Source: Pelomonas sp965229315
GTDB taxonomy: Bacteria > Pseudomonadota > Gammaproteobacteria > Burkholderiales > Burkholderiaceae_C
Reading direction: 5' to 3'
Assembly: GCF_965229315.1 (NCBI RefSeq)
Contig: NZ_CBDDJA010000002.1
Coordinates: 1,488,001-1,552,000, forward strand
DNA length: 64,000 nt
Below are positions 51,864-61,676 of the stretch, piece after piece. The notes under the pieces are model-generated. The model saw nothing but the letters and a program-made list of their open reading frames with translations. It was not told where the DNA came from and did no database searches. The position numbers were made by a program, and so were the translations under genes. Positions within the stretch are counted from its first letter, which is position 1. Each line of letters begins with the position of its first letter.

Positions 51864-54674
51864 ATGACCATGAACAAGGGCAAGCGCGCCGCTGCGCGCG
51901 AGTTCCGCATCAGCCCGGTGGCGGTGGGCTGCACGCTGCTGATCGTGTCTGCGGGCGCGCTGGCGCAACAGGCGCAACAGGCGCAGCAACTCGAGACGGT
52001 GACCGTCACCGGCATCCGCAAGGGCATCGAGGCCGCGATCTCGGTGAAGAAGAACAGCGACTCCATCGTCGAGGCGATCTCGGCGGAGGACATCGGCAAG
52101 CTGCCTGACGCCAGCGTGGCGGAGTCCGTGTCGCGCCTGCCCGGCGTGGCCATCCAGTTGAGCCCCGTCACCGGCCGTGCCCAGCAGGTCAGCGTGCGCG
52201 GCATGTCGCCGGACTTCAACGGCGGCCTGCTGAATGGCCGCGAGCAAGCGTCCACCGGCACCGGCCGCGGCGTCGAGTTCGACCAGTACCCGGCAGAACT
52301 GCTGGGCGGCATCGTCATCTACAAGACGCCGGACGCGTCGCTGGTGGGCCAGGGCCTGTCTTCGACCATCGACCTGCAGATGGTGCGGCCGCTGAACTTC
52401 GCCACGCGCACGATGGCGGTGAACTACCGCAAGGAACACAACACCAAGGCCGAGAACCTGCCGGGCTTCACGACGGGCAGCGGCGACCGCGCGGCGTTCT
52501 CGTACGTCGACCAGTTCGCCGACCGCACCTTCGGCGTGGCGCTGGGCATCACCAAACACAAGTCCAACGGCGGCGGCCGTCCGAACTTCAACACCTGGGG
52601 CGGCTGGGTGGCGGACGTGCCCTACAACGGCGGCACCGTGAAGACGCCCGGCGGCTTCACGACGGACATCGAGACGACCGACTTCGACCGCAAGGGCGCG
52701 ATGGCGGTGCTGCAGTTCCGGCCGAACAAGGACTTCGAGTCCATCGCCGACATCTTCTATTCCAAGGGCGACTTCTCGGTCAAGAAGCGCGGCCTCGAAG
52801 GCCCGCTGGGCGGCCTGTCCGCCGGCGCGAACGACCAGGGCGGCACACTGATCAACGCGACGGTGTCCAACGGCATCGCGACGTCGGGCACGTTCACGAA
52901 CTGGAAGGGCGTCATCCGCAACCACAACGAGGACTACACCGACGAACTGAAGTCCATCGGCTGGAACAACCGGCTGAATGCGGGCGCCTGGACGCTGAAG
53001 GCTGACCTGTCGTACTCGGGCGTCGACAAGCACTCGGTGCGCTACGAGACGACGGCCGGCCTGCCGGGCAACACGGTCAACAACGCGGACACGATCAGCT
53101 TCTCCGGCTTCGACGGCTCCAACCTGGCCGACGTGAAGTACACCAGCGGCCTGAACTACGCCGACCCCAAGCTCATCAAGCTGACCGACGTGCAGGGCTG
53201 GGCCGGTGCCACGGGCGTGCAGGATGGCTTCTACGCCAACCCCACGACCAAGGACAAGATCAAGGCCGCGCGCCTGTCGGGCAAGACCGACGTGTCCTGG
53301 GGGCCGGTGGCGGCCGTCGAGGTGGGCGGCAACTTCACCCGCCGCACGAAGGACCGCGTGGCCGTCGAAGGCGCGCTGGCCGTCAAGAGCGCACTGAATG
53401 CCGACGGGACGTTGAAGGACCGCCTGGCCTTTGCCGACATCCCCAACCCGACCGTGGGCGTGGGCGGCCTGACCGGCATTCCGACGCTGAACTGGAACCC
53501 GGCCGGCTCGCTCGGCTCCGTCTACACGCTGATCCCGTGGACCGTGCTGGACATTGCCAGCAAGAGCTGGGGCGTGTCCGAGAAGGTGGGCACCGCCTAC
53601 ATCAAGGGCGACATCGACGGCAAGATCGCGGGCCTGGACGTGCGCGGCAACATTGGCCTGCAGATCCAGCACACGCAGCAACGGTCGACAGGCTTTCGCG
53701 TCGACCAGGCCACCTGCGTGGAGGCCACCAAGAGCTGCTCCTACATCGGCATGGCCGACGGCCACAGCTACAACGACTTCCTGCCCAACCTGAACCTGAC
53801 CACGCAGCTGACCAACGACAGCCTGCTGCGTTTCGGCCTGGGCCGCGTGCTGGCCCGGCCGAACATGGAAGACATGAAGACGTCGCTGGAGCTGTCGCTG
53901 AAGACGGACATCAGCCCGCAGCGACTGAACGCCACCGGCGGCAACCCGAAGCTGGAGCCGTTCCGCGCCGATGCGCTGGACCTGTCCTATGAGAAGTACT
54001 TCGGCAACAAGGGCTACCTCAGCGCTGCCGGCTTCTACAAGAACCTGAAGACCTACATCCTGAACGTGGGCCAGCCGTTCGACTTCAAGCCCTACGTGAC
54101 GCCCAGCACGACGCTGCCGCCGGGCGGCAGCACCGTGGGCGTGTTCACGCAGCCGGTGAACGGCTCGGGCGGCTCCATCCGTGGCGCGGAGCTGGCGGTG
54201 AACGTGCCGCTGTCGCTGGCCACGAACTGGCTGGACGGCTTCGGCGTGGCGGTGAACTACTCCTACACCGACAGCGCGGTCGAGCTGGACGCCTCGGGCT
54301 TCGCGACGCAGAACGTCAAGACGACCAAGATCCCGCTGCCCGGCCTGTCCAAGCAGGTCACCAACCTGCGCTTCTACTACGAGAAGTACGGCTTCCAGAT
54401 CGCCGTCGCCGCGCGCAAGCGTTCGGACTACCTGGGCTCGATCAACGACTACCAGGACCGCAACCAGCTCGTCTACATCAAGGGCTCGACCGGCGTCGAC
54501 TTCCAGACGTCCTACGAGTTCAGCAGCGGCTGGCTCAAGGGCCTGTCGCTGATGGCCCAGGGCAGCAACATGACCAACCCCTGGTTCTCGTACTACGACG
54601 CGTCCAACGGCCAGACCACGGACCGCAAGAAGTTCGGCAAGTCGTACCTGCTGGGCCTGAGCTACAAGCTCTGA
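51864..54674 (+). CDS. TonB-dependent receptor, Xanthomonas/Caulobacter type
   Basis: A 936-residue outer-membrane receptor, probably for maltodextrins judged by its neighbours. A signal peptide ends near ALAQQ, followed by a short QAQ repeat and TonB box-like ETVTVTG. The plug has DIGKLPDASVAESVSRLPGV, and the barrel ends in LGLSYKL with a terminal aromatic/Leu pattern. The family (TonB-Xanth-Caul) takes up plant-derived carbohydrates. AGGAGA lies eight bases upstream of ATG. The frame extends 71 codons upstream, but that part does not look coding. Confidence 0.93.
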   Translation: MTMNKGKRAAAREFRISPVAVGCTLLIVSAGALAQQAQQAQQLETVTVTGIRKGIEAAISVKKNSDSIVEAISAEDIGKLPDASVAESVSRLPGVAIQLSPVTGRAQQVSVRGMSPDFNGGLLNGREQASTGTGRGVEFDQYPAELLGGIVIYKTPDASLVGQGLSSTIDLQMVRPLNFATRTMAVNYRKEHNTKAENLPGFTTGSGDRAAFSYVDQFADRTFGVALGITKHKSNGGGRPNFNTWGGWVADVPYNGGTVKTPGGFTTDIETTDFDRKGAMAVLQFRPNKDFESIADIFYSKGDFSVKKRGLEGPLGGLSAGANDQGGTLINATVSNGIATSGTFTNWKGVIRNHNEDYTDELKSIGWNNRLNAGAWTLKADLSYSGVDKHSVRYETTAGLPGNTVNNADTISFSGFDGSNLADVKYTSGLNYADPKLIKLTDVQGWAGATGVQDGFYANPTTKDKIKAARLSGKTDVSWGPVAAVEVGGNFTRRTKDRVAVEGALAVKSALNADGTLKDRLAFADIPNPTVGVGGLTGIPTLNWNPAGSLGSVYTLIPWTVLDIASKSWGVSEKVGTAYIKGDIDGKIAGLDVRGNIGLQIQHTQQRSTGFRVDQATCVEATKSCSYIGMADGHSYNDFLPNLNLTTQLTNDSLLRFGLGRVLARPNMEDMKTSLELSLKTDISPQRLNATGGNPKLEPFRADALDLSYEKYFGNKGYLSAAGFYKNLKTYILNVGQPFDFKPYVTPSTTLPPGGSTVGVFTQPVNGSGGSIRGAELAVNVPLSLATNWLDGFGVAVNYSYTDSAVELDASGFATQNVKTTKIPLPGLSKQVTNLRFYYEKYGFQIAVAARKRSDYLGSINDYQDRNQLVYIKGSTGVDFQTSYEFSSGWLKGLSLMAQGSNMTNPWFSYYDASNGQTTDRKKFGKSYLLGLSYKL

Positions 54675-54684
54675 GTCCATCCCC

Positions 54685-54715
54685 GGCACCCGGGGCTCGT
54701 GAAGCCTCGGGTGCC
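54685..54715 (+). terminator. Intergenic hairpin after the receptor gene
   Basis: A 12-bp stem GGCACCCGGGGC / GCCTCGGGTGCC (one G-T pair) with a 7-base loop, ten bases after the receptor stop. It has no strong T-run, so it may be an mRNA-stabilising or attenuating hairpin that lowers expression of the amylase genes relative to the receptor. Confidence 0.6.
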
Positions 54716-54804
54716 CTGTCTTCCCGCCCCCCAACGTATCTCTACCGCAGCGCGGATGAGCCGCGCAGCCGTTCTCTCGTCAACCCAACCGACAGGAGCT
54801 GGAC

Positions 54805-57084
54805 ATGGATCTGAGCGTTTTCAATCTCTCGCGGCGCACGCCCGCAAGCTGGGGCCGTGTGCTGGCCCTGAGTTCCTGCATCGCCTTCGCGCTGGCGCAG
54901 CCGGCCGACGCGGTCACGGCCAGCGGTGCGCTGGGGCCGGTGACGCCCAAGGACGTGGTCTACCAGATCATCACCGACCGCTTTGCCGACGGTGACACCA
55001 GCAACAACGTGCCCAGCGGCTTCGACCCGACGCTGTACGACGGCACCGGCGCCGACCTGAAGCTCTACCAGGGCGGCGACTGGCAGGGCATCATCGACAA
55101 GATCCCCTACCTGAAGAACATGGGTGTCACGGCGGTCTGGATCTCCGCGCCTTACGCCAACCGCGACACGGCCATCCTGGACTACCAGCCCGGCGGCGGC
55201 ATCGACCGCTGGACGAGCTTCCACGGCTACCACGTCCGCAACTACTTCGCGACCAACAAGCACTTCGGCAACCTCGCCAAGTTCAAGGCCTTGCGGGATG
55301 CGCTGCATGCCCAGGGCATGAAGCTGGTCATCGACTTCGTCACCAACCACACCAGCCGCTGGCAGAACCCGACGGCCGGCTTCGTCGCCGAGGACGGCAA
55401 GCTCTACGAGCCCGACAAGGACGGCAGCGGCAACTACTGCTTCGACGCGGGCGGCGAGCCCTACAACTGCTCCGGCTCGTCGGCGGTCGAGAACCTGCTG
55501 GCCGACCCGAACAACGACGTCAACGGCTGGTTCCACGGCCTGGGCGACCGCGGCAGCGACAGCAGCCGCTTCGGTTTCCGCCACAAGGAACTGGGCTCGC
55601 TGGCCGACTTCTCGCAGGAGAACACCAACGTCGTCGCGCACCTGGAGAAGGCCGCCGCGTTCTGGAAGGCGCTGGGCGTGGACGGTTTCCGCCATGACGC
55701 GACGCTGCACATGAACCCGGCCTTCGTCAAAGGCCTGAAGGACGCCATCGACTCGGCGGCGGGCGGCCCGCTGGCCCACTTCGGCGAGTTCTTCATCGGC
55801 CGGCCCGACCCCAAGTACGACGAGTACCGCACCTTCCCCGACCGCACCGGCGTCAACAACCTGGACTTCGAGTACTACCGCGCCAGCACCAACGCCTTCG
55901 GCAACTTCAGCGAGACCATGACCCAGTTCGGCAACATGATGTTGCAGACCTCGGCGGACTACATCTACGAGAACCAGGCCGTCACCTTCCTGGACAACCA
56001 CGACGTCACGCGCTTTCGCTACGTCCAGCCGAACGACAAGCCCTTCCACGCCGCCATCGCCACGCTGATGACGGCGCGCGGCACGCCCAACATCTACTAC
56101 GGCACCGAGCAGTACATGTCGTCGGTCAACGCCAGCGACATCGCCGGGCGCGGCTTCATGCAGGTGGCGGCACCCGCCTTCAGCCAGACGACGACGGCCT
56201 ACCAGACCATCAAGAAGCTCGCCGCGCTGCGTGCGTCCAACGAGGCGCTGGCCTATGGCGAAACGTCGGTGCTGTACTCCAACAACGACGTGCTGGTCTT
56301 CTCGCGCAAGTTCTATGACAAGCAGGTCGTCGTCGCGGTCAACCGGCATCCGAGCACCAGCTACACGGTGCCGGTGCTGGCCACGACGCTGCCCGGCGGC
56401 AGCTACAGCGACGTGCTGACCGGCACGCTGTCCGGCGGCACGGCCACCGTCAGCGGCGGGCAGATCGCCAGCTTCGTGCTGGGCGGCGGTGCCGTCAGCG
56501 TCTGGTCCTACAACCCGTCGCTGGGCACCACCCTCCCGCGCATCGGCGACGTCGCCTCCACCTCGGGCCGTGCCGGCAACACGGTCTATGTCTACGGCAC
56601 CGGCCTGGGCGGCACGCCCACCGTGAAGTTCGGCACCGCAACGGCCAGCGTCGTGTCGGCGAGCGACACGCTCATCGAGACCACCGTGCCCGCGACCGCC
56701 GTGCCCGGCGTGTTGAACATCACCGTGCAGAAGGGTGCCAACACCAGCAACACCTTCCGCTACGAGGTGCTGTCGGGCGACCAGGTCCAGGTCATCTTCA
56801 AGGTCAATGCGGCGACGACCGTGGGGCAGAACGTCTACGTCGTCGGCAGCATCCCCGAACTCGGTTCGTGGGACCCGGCCAAGGCCTCCGAGGTGATGAT
56901 GAACCCGAACTATCCGCAGTGGTTCCTGCCCGTCAGCGTCCCCAAGGCCACGCAGTTCGAGTTCAAGTTCATCAAGAAGGACGCCAACGGCACGGTGGTG
57001 TGGGAAGGCGGCAGCAACCGCGTCTTCACCTCGCCGTCGAGTTCGACGGGCACCGCCGACACGGCGGTCTACAACTGGCAATAA
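54805..57084 (+). CDS. Alpha-amylase/CGTase-type GH13 enzyme with IPT and CBM20 domains
   Basis: A 759-residue secreted starch enzyme. After a signal peptide (about 1-36) comes the GH13 barrel: DFVTNHTSRW (region I), DGFRHD at 293-298 with nucleophile Asp298, acid Glu328 in FGEFF, and DNHD with Asp400. A C-terminal beta domain follows, then an IPT/TIG domain (~580-658), then a CBM20 starch-binding domain (~660-759, with VVGSIPELGSWDP). This A-B-C-D-E order is that of cyclodextrin glucanotransferases and maltogenic amylases. Whether it cyclises or hydrolyses cannot be told. Good AGGAG site at its start. Confidence 0.93.
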   Translation: MDLSVFNLSRRTPASWGRVLALSSCIAFALAQPADAVTASGALGPVTPKDVVYQIITDRFADGDTSNNVPSGFDPTLYDGTGADLKLYQGGDWQGIIDKIPYLKNMGVTAVWISAPYANRDTAILDYQPGGGIDRWTSFHGYHVRNYFATNKHFGNLAKFKALRDALHAQGMKLVIDFVTNHTSRWQNPTAGFVAEDGKLYEPDKDGSGNYCFDAGGEPYNCSGSSAVENLLADPNNDVNGWFHGLGDRGSDSSRFGFRHKELGSLADFSQENTNVVAHLEKAAAFWKALGVDGFRHDATLHMNPAFVKGLKDAIDSAAGGPLAHFGEFFIGRPDPKYDEYRTFPDRTGVNNLDFEYYRASTNAFGNFSETMTQFGNMMLQTSADYIYENQAVTFLDNHDVTRFRYVQPNDKPFHAAIATLMTARGTPNIYYGTEQYMSSVNASDIAGRGFMQVAAPAFSQTTTAYQTIKKLAALRASNEALAYGETSVLYSNNDVLVFSRKFYDKQVVVAVNRHPSTSYTVPVLATTLPGGSYSDVLTGTLSGGTATVSGGQIASFVLGGGAVSVWSYNPSLGTTLPRIGDVASTSGRAGNTVYVYGTGLGGTPTVKFGTATASVVSASDTLIETTVPATAVPGVLNITVQKGANTSNTFRYEVLSGDQVQVIFKVNAATTVGQNVYVVGSIPELGSWDPAKASEVMMNPNYPQWFLPVSVPKATQFEFKFIKKDANGTVVWEGGSNRVFTSPSSSTGTADTAVYNWQ

Positions 57085-57094
57085 TCGCCGCCGA

Positions 57095-57118
57095 GGCCGG
57101 CAGGGCACCCTGCCGGCC
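57095..57118 (+). terminator. Perfect hairpin between amylase and halogenase genes
   Basis: GGCCGGCAGG-GCAC-CCTGCCGGCC, a perfect 10-bp stem with a 4-base loop, 11 bases after the amylase stop. There is no T-run, so transcription probably continues in part. Confidence 0.6.
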
Positions 57119-57152
57119 GCTCGCATGACCATCCGCTGACGGACCCCATCCT

Positions 57153-58667
57153 GTGCACGCCTCGCCCCTGAACAACGTGACCATCGTCGGTGGCGGCACC
57201 GCAGGCTGGATGACGGCGGCGGCCCTGGCCACCGTGCTGAAGGGCCGCTACCGCATCAGCGTCGTCGAGTCGGACGAGATCGGCACCGTGGGCGTCGGCG
57301 AGGCGACGATCCCGATGATCCAGCGCTTCAACCAGCTGCTGGGCATCGACGAGGACGAGTTCCTGCGCGAGACGCATGGCAGCTTCAAGCTCGGCATCGA
57401 GTTCGTGAACTGGGGCCGCCTGGGCGACCGCTACATGCACGGGTTCGGTCGCATCGGCCGCGAGCTGTGGCCGGTGGGCTTCGAGCAGTACTGGCTGCGC
57501 ATGCGCGCGCTGGGCCGCGCCGCGCCGCTGGAGGCCTACTCCATCGCGCGCATGGCGGGCAAGGCCAACCGCTTCATGCCGCCGCGCCACGACATCGAGG
57601 ATTCGCCGCTCGGCGAGATCACCTACGCCTACCACTTCGACGCCAGCCTCTATGCCCGCTATCTGCGCCGGCGCAGCGAAGCGCTGGGTGTCGTGCGCGT
57701 CGAGGGGCGCATCATCGACACCGTGCTGCGCGCCGAAGGGCCGCAGGCCGGCCATGTCGAGGCCGTCGTGCTCGACGGCGGGCAACGCATCGACGGCGAC
57801 CTGTTCATCGACTGCTCGGGTTTTCGCGGCCTGCTGATCGAGCAGGCGCTGCAGACCGGCTACGAGGACTGGACGCACTGGCTGCCCTGCGACCGGGCGT
57901 GGGCCGTGCCCTGCGAATCCGCCGGGCCGCTGACGCCCTACACGCGCTCGACCGCGCACCGCGCGGGCTGGCAGTGGCGCATCCCGCTGCAGCACCGCAC
58001 CGGCAACGGCCACGTCTACAGCAGCGCCCACATGAGCGACGACGAGGCAGCGGCTGTGCTGATGGCCAACCTCGACGGCGCCGCACTGGCGGAGCCGCGC
58101 ATGATCCGGTTCAAGACCGGCATGCGCCGCCTGGCCTGGAACCGCAACGTGGTGGCCATCGGCCTGTCCAGCGGCTTCCTGGAACCGCTGGAATCGACCA
58201 GCATCCACCTGATCCAGTCCGCCATCCAGCAGCTGATCGACTTCTTCCCCGACCGCGGCTTCGAGCCCGCGGACATCGACGAGTTCAACCGCCAGGCGCG
58301 TTTCAACGTCGAAAGCGTGCGCGACTTCGTCATCCTGCACTACCACCTGAACCAGCGCGAGGATTCCGAGTTCTGGCGGCAGTGCGCGCACATGGACGTG
58401 CCGGCCACGCTGGCGGAGAAGATCCGGCTGTTCCAGAGCCACGGCCGCATCGTGCGCTTCAACAACGAGCTGTTCAGCGAAGTCGGCTGGCTGCAGGTCA
58501 TGGAAGGCCAGAACCTGCGCCCGAGGCGCTGGCATCCCATGGTCGAGCTGCAGTCCGACGACGCCACGCAGGCCTACCTCGAAAGCGTGCGCGAGGTCAT
58601 CGCGAAATGTGTCGCCGTCATGCCAGACCACGCCGCCTACATCGCCCAGCACTGCCGCTCGACCTGA
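57153..58667 (+). CDS. Flavin-dependent tryptophan halogenase homologue
   Basis: A 504-residue flavoprotein with FAD fold GGGTAGWMTAAAL, Lys79 in GSFKLGIEFVNW, the WxWxIP motif at Trp273 (GWQWRIPL), and Glu347 in FLEPLESTS. These match the catalytic Lys79 and Glu346 of PrnA-type halogenases. Genes of this family often sit beside TonB-Xanth-Caul receptors in carbohydrate loci, where a halide or tryptophan role has not been shown. GTG start; no good ATG nearby. No flavin reductase gene is adjacent. Confidence 0.92.
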   Translation: MHASPLNNVTIVGGGTAGWMTAAALATVLKGRYRISVVESDEIGTVGVGEATIPMIQRFNQLLGIDEDEFLRETHGSFKLGIEFVNWGRLGDRYMHGFGRIGRELWPVGFEQYWLRMRALGRAAPLEAYSIARMAGKANRFMPPRHDIEDSPLGEITYAYHFDASLYARYLRRRSEALGVVRVEGRIIDTVLRAEGPQAGHVEAVVLDGGQRIDGDLFIDCSGFRGLLIEQALQTGYEDWTHWLPCDRAWAVPCESAGPLTPYTRSTAHRAGWQWRIPLQHRTGNGHVYSSAHMSDDEAAAVLMANLDGAALAEPRMIRFKTGMRRLAWNRNVVAIGLSSGFLEPLESTSIHLIQSAIQQLIDFFPDRGFEPADIDEFNRQARFNVESVRDFVILHYHLNQREDSEFWRQCAHMDVPATLAEKIRLFQSHGRIVRFNNELFSEVGWLQVMEGQNLRPRRWHPMVELQSDDATQAYLESVREVIAKCVAVMPDHAAYIAQHCRST

Positions 58668-58727
58668 GGGCCGGGCGCGGCGCCGCTTCCGCCACTGCGC
58701 GGCAACCGACTTTCCACAGGCCCTCCC

Positions 58728-60032
58728 ATGCGCTTGCCGTTGCGACGCCGCACCCTGCTGGCCGCCACCTCGTCGCTGGCCTTGCCCGCCATGAGCTTCG
58801 CCGCCGACATGCCCCACACGTCCTGGAGCCGCCAGGCCGTCCTCTACCAGGTCAACGTGCGCCAGTTCTCGGCCGAAGGCACGCTCAAGGCCGTGCAGGC
58901 GCAACTGCCGCGGCTGCGCCGCATGGGCGTGGACATCCTGTGGCTGATGCCCATCCAGCCCATCGGCCGGCTCAACCGCAAGGGCACGCTGGGCAGCTAC
59001 TACTCGATCAGCGACTACACGGCCGTCAACCCCGAGTTCGGCACGCTGGCCGACGCCCGGGCCTTGGTGGCCGAGGCGCACCGGCTGGGTTTCAAGGTCA
59101 TCCTCGACTGGGTGGCCAACCACACGGCCTGGGACCATCCCTGGGCCACGGCGCACAAGGACTGGTACAAGCTCAACGCCCGGGGCGAGGTCTATGCCGT
59201 GACGTTCAACGAAGGCCAGCCCGGCGAGGAGCACTGGGACGACGTCGTCGCGCTGGACTACAAGAGCGACGCGCTGCGCACCGCGATGATCGACGCGATG
59301 GCGTTCTGGGTGCGCGAGGTGGGCCTGGACGGCTTTCGCTGTGACGTGGCCCGCCTGGTGCCCACCGACTTCTGGGTGCGCGCCCGCCAGGCGCTGGACG
59401 CGGTCAAGCCCCTGTTCATGCTGGCCGAGTCCGACGCCATCGAACTGCACACCAGCGGCGCGTTCGACATGACCTACTCGTGGGACCTGGCGGACCAGGT
59501 CTTCAAGAAGATCGGCAAGGGCGAGCCGGGTGCGCCGTTGCTCAAGGCCTGGCTCGCCAAGCAGCCGGCCGGCTACCCGCCGCAGGCCTACCGCATGCGC
59601 TTCACGGCCAACCACGATTTCAACTCCTGGCACGGCACCGATGCCGAGCTGTACGGCGATGCCTACCAGGCCCTGGCCGTGCTGACGTTCACGCTGCCCG
59701 GCATGCCGCTGATCTACAACGGCCAGGAGTCGCGGCTGACGCAGCGGCTGGCGTTCTTCGAGAAGGACCCCATCGCCTGGAAGACCCACGAGCTGGCCGA
59801 CTTCTACGCCGGCCTCGCGGCGCTCAAGCACAGTCACCCGGCGCTGGCCGCGGGCCAGTACGGCGCGCCGGTCACGCTGCTGGACGGCCCCGCCGACGTG
59901 GTCGCCTTCGAGCGCCGGCTCGGGCCCGACGTGGTGCGCGTGGCGGTCAACCTGTCCGCAGTCGCGCAGACCTGGCAGGGCCGGGTGCTCAAGCCCTGGG
60001 GCTGGCAGGTGCTGGCAAGCGCGGCGGCATGA
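58728..60032 (+). CDS. Alpha-amylase family protein (GH13), exported
   Basis: A 434-residue enzyme with a signal peptide containing RRRTLLAA (possibly Tat) and ending near SFAAD. Barrel motifs are DWVANHTAWDHPW, nucleophile Asp206 in GFRCDVARL, acid Glu234 in LAESDA, and ANHDFNSW. It lacks a starch-binding domain, so it likely acts on oligosaccharides in the periplasm. Its stop overlaps the next gene (ATGA). Confidence 0.92.
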   Translation: MRLPLRRRTLLAATSSLALPAMSFAADMPHTSWSRQAVLYQVNVRQFSAEGTLKAVQAQLPRLRRMGVDILWLMPIQPIGRLNRKGTLGSYYSISDYTAVNPEFGTLADARALVAEAHRLGFKVILDWVANHTAWDHPWATAHKDWYKLNARGEVYAVTFNEGQPGEEHWDDVVALDYKSDALRTAMIDAMAFWVREVGLDGFRCDVARLVPTDFWVRARQALDAVKPLFMLAESDAIELHTSGAFDMTYSWDLADQVFKKIGKGEPGAPLLKAWLAKQPAGYPPQAYRMRFTANHDFNSWHGTDAELYGDAYQALAVLTFTLPGMPLIYNGQESRLTQRLAFFEKDPIAWKTHELADFYAGLAALKHSHPALAAGQYGAPVTLLDGPADVVAFERRLGPDVVRVAVNLSAVAQTWQGRVLKPWGWQVLASAAA

Positions 60033-60775
60033 AGATCCTCATCACCGGCCTGAACGGCACGCTGGCGCCCCGGCTGGCCGAGGCCGCGCGGTCGGCGGGC
60101 CACACCGTCATCGGCTGGGATCGCCACGCGGTGGACCCGGACGACGAGGGCGTGTCGGCCGCGTGGCTGTCCGCGCAGTCGGTGGACGCCGTCGCCCACC
60201 TGGGCATGGGGTCGGCGCGCTTCGCCGGCTGGCTGGCATCGCGTTGCCCCAACTTCCTGTTCACCAGCACGGCGATGGTGTTCGACGCCGCGCCGGGCGG
60301 CCCGCACGACGTGGCCGACGCGCGCACGGCCCGCGACGACTACGGCCGCTACAAGATCGACTGCGAAGACGCGGTGCTGCTGGCCAGCGAGCGGCCCGTC
60401 ATCGCCCGCATCGGCTGGCAGATCGACCCGAGCCGGCCGGGCAACAACATGCTGATGGCGCTGGACGACCAGCAGCGGCGCGACGGCCGCGTGGCAGCGA
60501 GCCGCGCGTGGACGCCGGCCTGCTCGTTCATGACCGACACGGCCGCGGCGCTGCTGACGCTCATCGAGCGGCCTTTGCCCGGCGTGCACCACCTGGACAG
60601 CAATGCCGGCGAGGCCTGGCGCTTCGATGAGGTGGCCCGTGCGTTGGCAAGCGAGTTCGGACGCGACTGGCGCGTCGACACGAACGACGATTACCGCCAC
60701 GACCAGCGCCTGGTGGGCGGCGCGAGCGGCATGCCGCCGCTGTCGGCCCGGTTGCCCGGCCTCACCCGCGCCTGA
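60029..60775 (+). CDS. NAD-dependent epimerase/reductase-like SDR protein
   Basis: A 248-residue extended SDR related to RmlD/NAD-dependent epimerases. The start ILITGLNGTLAPRLAEAA is the dinucleotide motif, and YGRYKID supplies the YxxxK pair. Translation is coupled to the amylase gene by ATGA. The substrate is probably a sugar, though RmlD-like reductases of other small molecules exist. The odd placement in a starch operon is noted. Confidence 0.85.
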   Translation: MKILITGLNGTLAPRLAEAARSAGHTVIGWDRHAVDPDDEGVSAAWLSAQSVDAVAHLGMGSARFAGWLASRCPNFLFTSTAMVFDAAPGGPHDVADARTARDDYGRYKIDCEDAVLLASERPVIARIGWQIDPSRPGNNMLMALDDQQRRDGRVAASRAWTPACSFMTDTAAALLTLIERPLPGVHHLDSNAGEAWRFDEVARALASEFGRDWRVDTNDDYRHDQRLVGGASGMPPLSARLPGLTRA

Positions 60776-60804
60776 CGGCAGGCCGCCTCGCCGACAATGG
60801 CGGC

Positions 60805-61644
60805 ATGAAAGCACCCGCGCGCCTGCAGGCATTGATGGACGAAGGCCTGATCGACAGCGTCGTGCGGCAGCTCAAGAGCGGCAAGGAGGCCGACGTCTAC
60901 GTCGTGCGCGTGGGCGACGACACCTGCGCTGCCAAGGTCTACAAGGAGGCCAACAAGCGGGGCTTCCGCCAGGCGGTGGACTACACCGAGAACCGCAAGG
61001 TCCGCAACAGCCGTCAGGCGCGCGCGATGACCAAGCGCACCGCCTACGGCCGCCAGCAGCAGGAGGCGGCGTGGCAGAGCGCCGAGGTCGATGCGCTGTA
61101 CCGCCTGGCCGCGGCCGGCGTGCGCGTGCCGCGGCCCGACAACTTCCATGAAGGCGTGCTGCTGATGGAGCTGGTGGCCGACGCCCATGGCGACGCCGCA
61201 CCGCGCCTGAACGACCTGAGCTTCACCGAGGCCGAGGCGCGCCAGCACCACGCGACGTTGATCGGCGAGGTGGTGCGCATGCTTTGCGCCGGCGTCATCC
61301 ACGGCGACCTGTCCGAGTTCAACGTGCTGCTGGCGGCGGACGGCCCGGTCATCATCGATCTGCCGCAGGCCGTGGACGCTGCCGGCAACAACCACGCGCC
61401 GCGCATGCTGCTGCGCGACGTGGACAACCTGCGCAACTTCTTCGGCCAGTACGCGCCGGCCCTGCGGTCCACGCAGTACGGGCCGGAGATCTGGTCGCTG
61501 TACGCGGCCGGCCTGCTGGTGCCGGACATGCCGCTGACCGGCCGCTACGAGCACAAGCCCGGTGCGGTGGACTTGTCCGGCGTGCTGCGCGAGATCGAGG
61601 ACGCGCGGCTGGAGGAAGCCGCGCGCGTGCTGCGCATGGGCTGA
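60805..61644 (+). CDS. RIO1-type serine protein kinase
   Basis: A 279-residue kinase-like protein. It has GKEADVYVVRVGDDTCAAKVYK (ATP-binding loop with the Lys), LMELVAD hinge, catalytic Asp168 in HGDLSEFNVLL, and IIDLPQAVD as the metal-binding Asp. Bacterial RIO kinases of this type have no settled substrate. It starts 29 bases after the epimerase gene in the same direction, so it may be the last gene of the operon. Confidence 0.93.
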   Translation: MKAPARLQALMDEGLIDSVVRQLKSGKEADVYVVRVGDDTCAAKVYKEANKRGFRQAVDYTENRKVRNSRQARAMTKRTAYGRQQQEAAWQSAEVDALYRLAAAGVRVPRPDNFHEGVLLMELVADAHGDAAPRLNDLSFTEAEARQHHATLIGEVVRMLCAGVIHGDLSEFNVLLAADGPVIIDLPQAVDAAGNNHAPRMLLRDVDNLRNFFGQYAPALRSTQYGPEIWSLYAAGLLVPDMPLTGRYEHKPGAVDLSGVLREIEDARLEEAARVLRMG

Positions 61645-61676
61645 CCGCCGGCGGGGGTGGCGCCACCCTGGCGCGA

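Noticed and set aside
51783..54734. A 983-codon open frame antisense to the TonB receptor
   Set aside because: Same codon-bias effect; composition is dominated by Arg, Val, Gly and His, without motifs.
54742..59837. Two long antisense frames (about 800 and 920 codons) across the amylase and halogenase genes
   Set aside because: They mirror well-identified genes on the plus strand, and have no ribosome sites or recognisable domains.
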